Assembly (NCBI GenBank): GCA_022562055.1
Contig: JADFQA010000005.1
Location: forward strand, 1-64,000
Source of the DNA: Acidobacteriota bacterium
Lineage (GTDB): Bacteria; Actinomycetota; Acidimicrobiia; Spongiisociales; UBA5794
Direction: 5' to 3'
DNA length: 64,000 bases
Part shown: piece by piece, positions 62,186 through 64,000 of the stretch
Position numbering within the stretch: position 1 is the stretch's first letter
Layout: every line of letters starts with the position of its first letter
Notes under the pieces: generated by a model
What the model was told of the DNA's origin: nothing
The model's database searches: none
The model's input: only the letters and a program-made list of their open reading frames with translations
Program-made: the position numbers and the translations under genes

Positions 62186-62751
62186 TTCGCCAAAAGCTTC
62201 GCATAAGCAGCATCGGGGTACCCGGACACCATTGTTCGTGCGATTAACGCACCGACCGCCATGTCGCGAACTACTCCGGCGTCGACGTCCACACGCACGA
62301 TTCCAGCGCGTTTTGCCGCATCGACGAATCCAACGAATCTTTTCCCGCGCTGGGCGAGCCATTTTTCGCGGAACGTCTCCATGAGAAGGGGCGTCCGTTC
62401 CATCTCAACGAGAATCGCCGAGATCGTGCGAATCCCGTGGTTGTCGACCATGTTGTCTCTGATTCGGGAGATCAGAGTGGCTAGGTCGGCCTTGAAGTCG
62501 CCGGTCAATTCCATGTCGGCGCCATGGAGCCTGCAGCCCAACGCCGCAACGACAAGGTCTTCCTTGGTCTTGTGGCGGCGATAGATCGTGGTCTTTGCAA
62601 CACCGGCAGCCGCGGCGATCGCCTCGATCGAGACACCGCCGTAGCCCATTTCGTTGAGGATGTCCACGGTCGCGTCATAGATGGCTTCGTCGGCCTCGAG
62701 GCTTCTCGGGCGACCGGCAGCGGTCGGTGCAGCTGAGGTGTCTGTAGTCAT
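62131..62751 (-). CDS. TetR-family transcriptional regulator
   Basis: 206 residues from ATG 62751. The N-terminal HTH is typical (AIYDATVDILNEMGYGGVSIEAIAAAAGVAKTTIYRRHKTK). The C-terminal ligand domain includes LVEMERTPLLMETFREKW. It lies 64 bases downstream of the MFS exporter on the same strand and probably represses it, as TetR-MFS pairs often work. The 3' end overlaps uppS. The ligand is unknown. Confidence 0.88.
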   Translation of the reverse strand: MTTDTSAAPTAAGRPRSLEADEAIYDATVDILNEMGYGGVSIEAIAAAAGVAKTTIYRRHKTKEDLVVAALGCRLHGADMELTGDFKADLATLISRIRDNMVDNHGIRTISAILVEMERTPLLMETFREKWLAQRGKRFVGFVDAAKRAGIVRVDVDAGVVRDMAVGALIARTMVSGYPDAAYAKLLANQIWSSIAIDPSRTTAAS

Positions 62752-62815
62752 GGCATCTACAACGCTAGTCGCGCAATGTTCGAACTGACGTCACGACGTC
62801 TCGTTGGACGCATCA

Positions 62816-64000
62816 TCATGTGCTTGTGCGCCTTTCGCCGTGGTTGGCGGTTCGGCCTCTGGCCTCCGTTGCTGGAAGGAGTTTTGCGACGACCGCTGCA
62901 CCGACGACGAGGATTCCCGCAGTCAGTACAACGGCGGCACTAATGCCGTCGAGGAACGCATCGCTGGCTGCACTCGCAAGCGCGAGCCCGCCAGCGTCGG
63001 GAAGTTGCCCTGCGATTGTCATCGCCGCTCCGACCGAGTTGGACGCGGCGTCTGCAATGCCCGCCGGCAGACCGGCAACGGCATCTGCCATGCCGCTCGC
63101 GAACCGAGCGTTCGCCGCCGATCCGATGATGGCGATCCCGAGAGCTCCACCCATCTGGCGAGTCACGTCGTTGGTTGCCGATCCGATCCCGGCTTTCGCT
63201 ACGGGCACCGCACCCATCACTGCTTCCGTGGCTGGGGCCATAACGAACCCGATCGATGCCGACAGACCGATGATGCCGATGATGAGATATCCGTATGAGG
63301 TGGTCGCCGTCCAGAACGCCGCGGACACGATGACCGCCGCGAGGGCGAGCAATGCGGTCGTGACAACCTTGGTCGTACCAAACTTGGTCACGGCGATGTG
63401 GCTGCGAGTTGCCCCGAACGCCATGCCCAGGGCGATCGGAGCGATCCGGACACCGGCTTCGAAGGGTGTGTACTGCTTGACGAACTGCATGTACTGGGTG
63501 AACAAGAAAATGAACCCGAACAGCGCGAAGAAAGCGACCGTTATTGCGAGGACACCACCCGAAAACCGTCGGTTCTGAAAGAACTTGAGATCGAACAGTG
63601 GATCGTCGACCCGATTTTCCCACCAAGCGAATATGGCGCCTGTAACGACGCCGACTCCAAGCAGGGAGAGGACCCGTGTGCTCGTCCAGCCGAGCGACGG
63701 CGCCTCGATGATCGCGTACACAATCGACGTGACCGTTGCCATCGACAGACCTGCGCCGACAAGGTCGATCCGCCGTGTTTCGGGGTCTTTGCTGTCTGGT
63801 ACATAAATCCTGCCGAGGATGAGGGCGGCAATCACAATCGGAATGTTCACGAGGAACACCGACCCCCACCAGAAGTTCTCAAGCAGCACGCCACCAAGCA
63901 GCGGTCCGATGCCGATGCCGAGTCCGGCAACCGCGGCCCAGATCGCAATTGCCTTCGCCCGTTCATCGGCAGGGAATACGTCGACGATTATTGACAGCGT
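62816..64000 (-). CDS. MFS drug exporter, DHA2 type (N-terminus beyond window)
   Basis: The last 394 residues of a major facilitator that continues past base 64000 upstream. The visible part starts inside helix 4-5 (SIIVDVFPADERAKAIAIWA, then GLGIGIGPLLGGVL, the motif C of antiporters) and shows about ten further helices (FVLNIPIVIAALILGRIYV-like start of the next, and GMAFGATRSHIAV). It resembles EmrB/QacA 14-helix proton antiporters. The substrate is not predictable. The start codon lies outside the window. Confidence 0.85.
   Translation of the reverse strand, partial: TLSIIVDVFPADERAKAIAIWAAVAGLGIGIGPLLGGVLLENFWWGSVFLVNIPIVIAALILGRIYVPDSKDPETRRIDLVGAGLSMATVTSIVYAIIEAPSLGWTSTRVLSLLGVGVVTGAIFAWWENRVDDPLFDLKFFQNRRFSGGVLAITVAFFALFGFIFLFTQYMQFVKQYTPFEAGVRIAPIALGMAFGATRSHIAVTKFGTTKVVTTALLALAAVIVSAAFWTATTSYGYLIIGIIGLSASIGFVMAPATEAVMGAVPVAKAGIGSATNDVTRQMGGALGIAIIGSAANARFASGMADAVAGLPAGIADAASNSVGAAMTIAGQLPDAGGLALASAASDAFLDGISAAVVLTAGILVVGAAVVAKLLPATEARGRTANHGERRTST

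Overview
The window is a 64 kb piece of an actinobacterial chromosome, most likely from class Acidimicrobiia or a close relative. Three things support this. The housekeeping order tig-clpP-clpX ... valS-folC-ndk-(mreBCD-mrdA-rodA)-rne-rplU-rpmA-obg-proB-proA ... nadD-rsfS, with hrcA-dnaJ-phoH-ybeY-era-recO-uppS further on, is the actinobacterial arrangement. There is a BldD-type regulator. The secreted PIG-L protein ends in the one-copy S-layer-like tail typical of marine and soil Acidimicrobiia. The class is inferred from memory of these families, not from a search.

Layout. 1-1662: a truncated gene end followed by a complete IS3-family element (OrfA, OrfB with D-D-35-E, terminal inverted repeats). 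1764-3779: a large secreted PIG-L deacetylase (minus strand). 4041-4808: six tRNA genes (Leu, Lys on minus; Pro, Gly, Arg, His on plus). 4885-8227: trigger factor and ClpP/ClpX. 8267-9720: a short pentapeptide-repeat protein convergent with an amidohydrolase. 9721-10145: a gene-free leader with three strong hairpins. 10146-20294: valS, folC, ndk and the complete rod-elongation set mreB-mreC-mreD-mrdA-rodA. 20380-27630: tdk, RNase E/G, L21, L27, Obg and proline synthesis (proB, proA). 27691-31439: MoxR ATPase with VWA partner, a lone receiver, and a crotonase. 31564-34303: M23 protein, nadD, a degenerate LCP/LytR_C protein, rsfS and tRNA-Ala, followed by a second copy of the tRNA 3' end. 34603-39675: an MDR oxidoreductase, then metK, an adenosine-kinase-like PfkB protein and a membrane spermidine-synthase-like protein. 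39700-43753: DUF1971 cupin, leuS, a small HExxH protein and a CPBP protease. 43822-47585: comEA, comEC, holA. 47601-50269: greA, rpsT (minus) and lepA. 50275-53541: hemW, hrcA, dnaJ with a CIRCE operator. 53712-62185: a BldD homologue, phoH, pgpH, ybeY, corC, era, a pterin dehydratase, recO, uppS. 62131-64000: TetR regulator and a truncated MFS exporter.

Most genes are core: translation, protein quality control, cell-wall elongation, ribosome assembly GTPases and DNA uptake. Many neighbours overlap by 1-4 bases (ATGA, GTGA, TGATG junctions), which indicates translational coupling in long operons. No clearly new multi-gene system was recognised. The most unusual signals are small: a BldD homologue with an intact c-di-GMP signature beside a PgpH-type c-di-AMP phosphodiesterase, a CIRCE operator that contains the hemW stop codon, an apparent ATT start for rsfS, duplicated three-codon mini-ORFs directly before mreC, a tRNA-Ala attachment-site scar, and a hairpin-rich valS leader.
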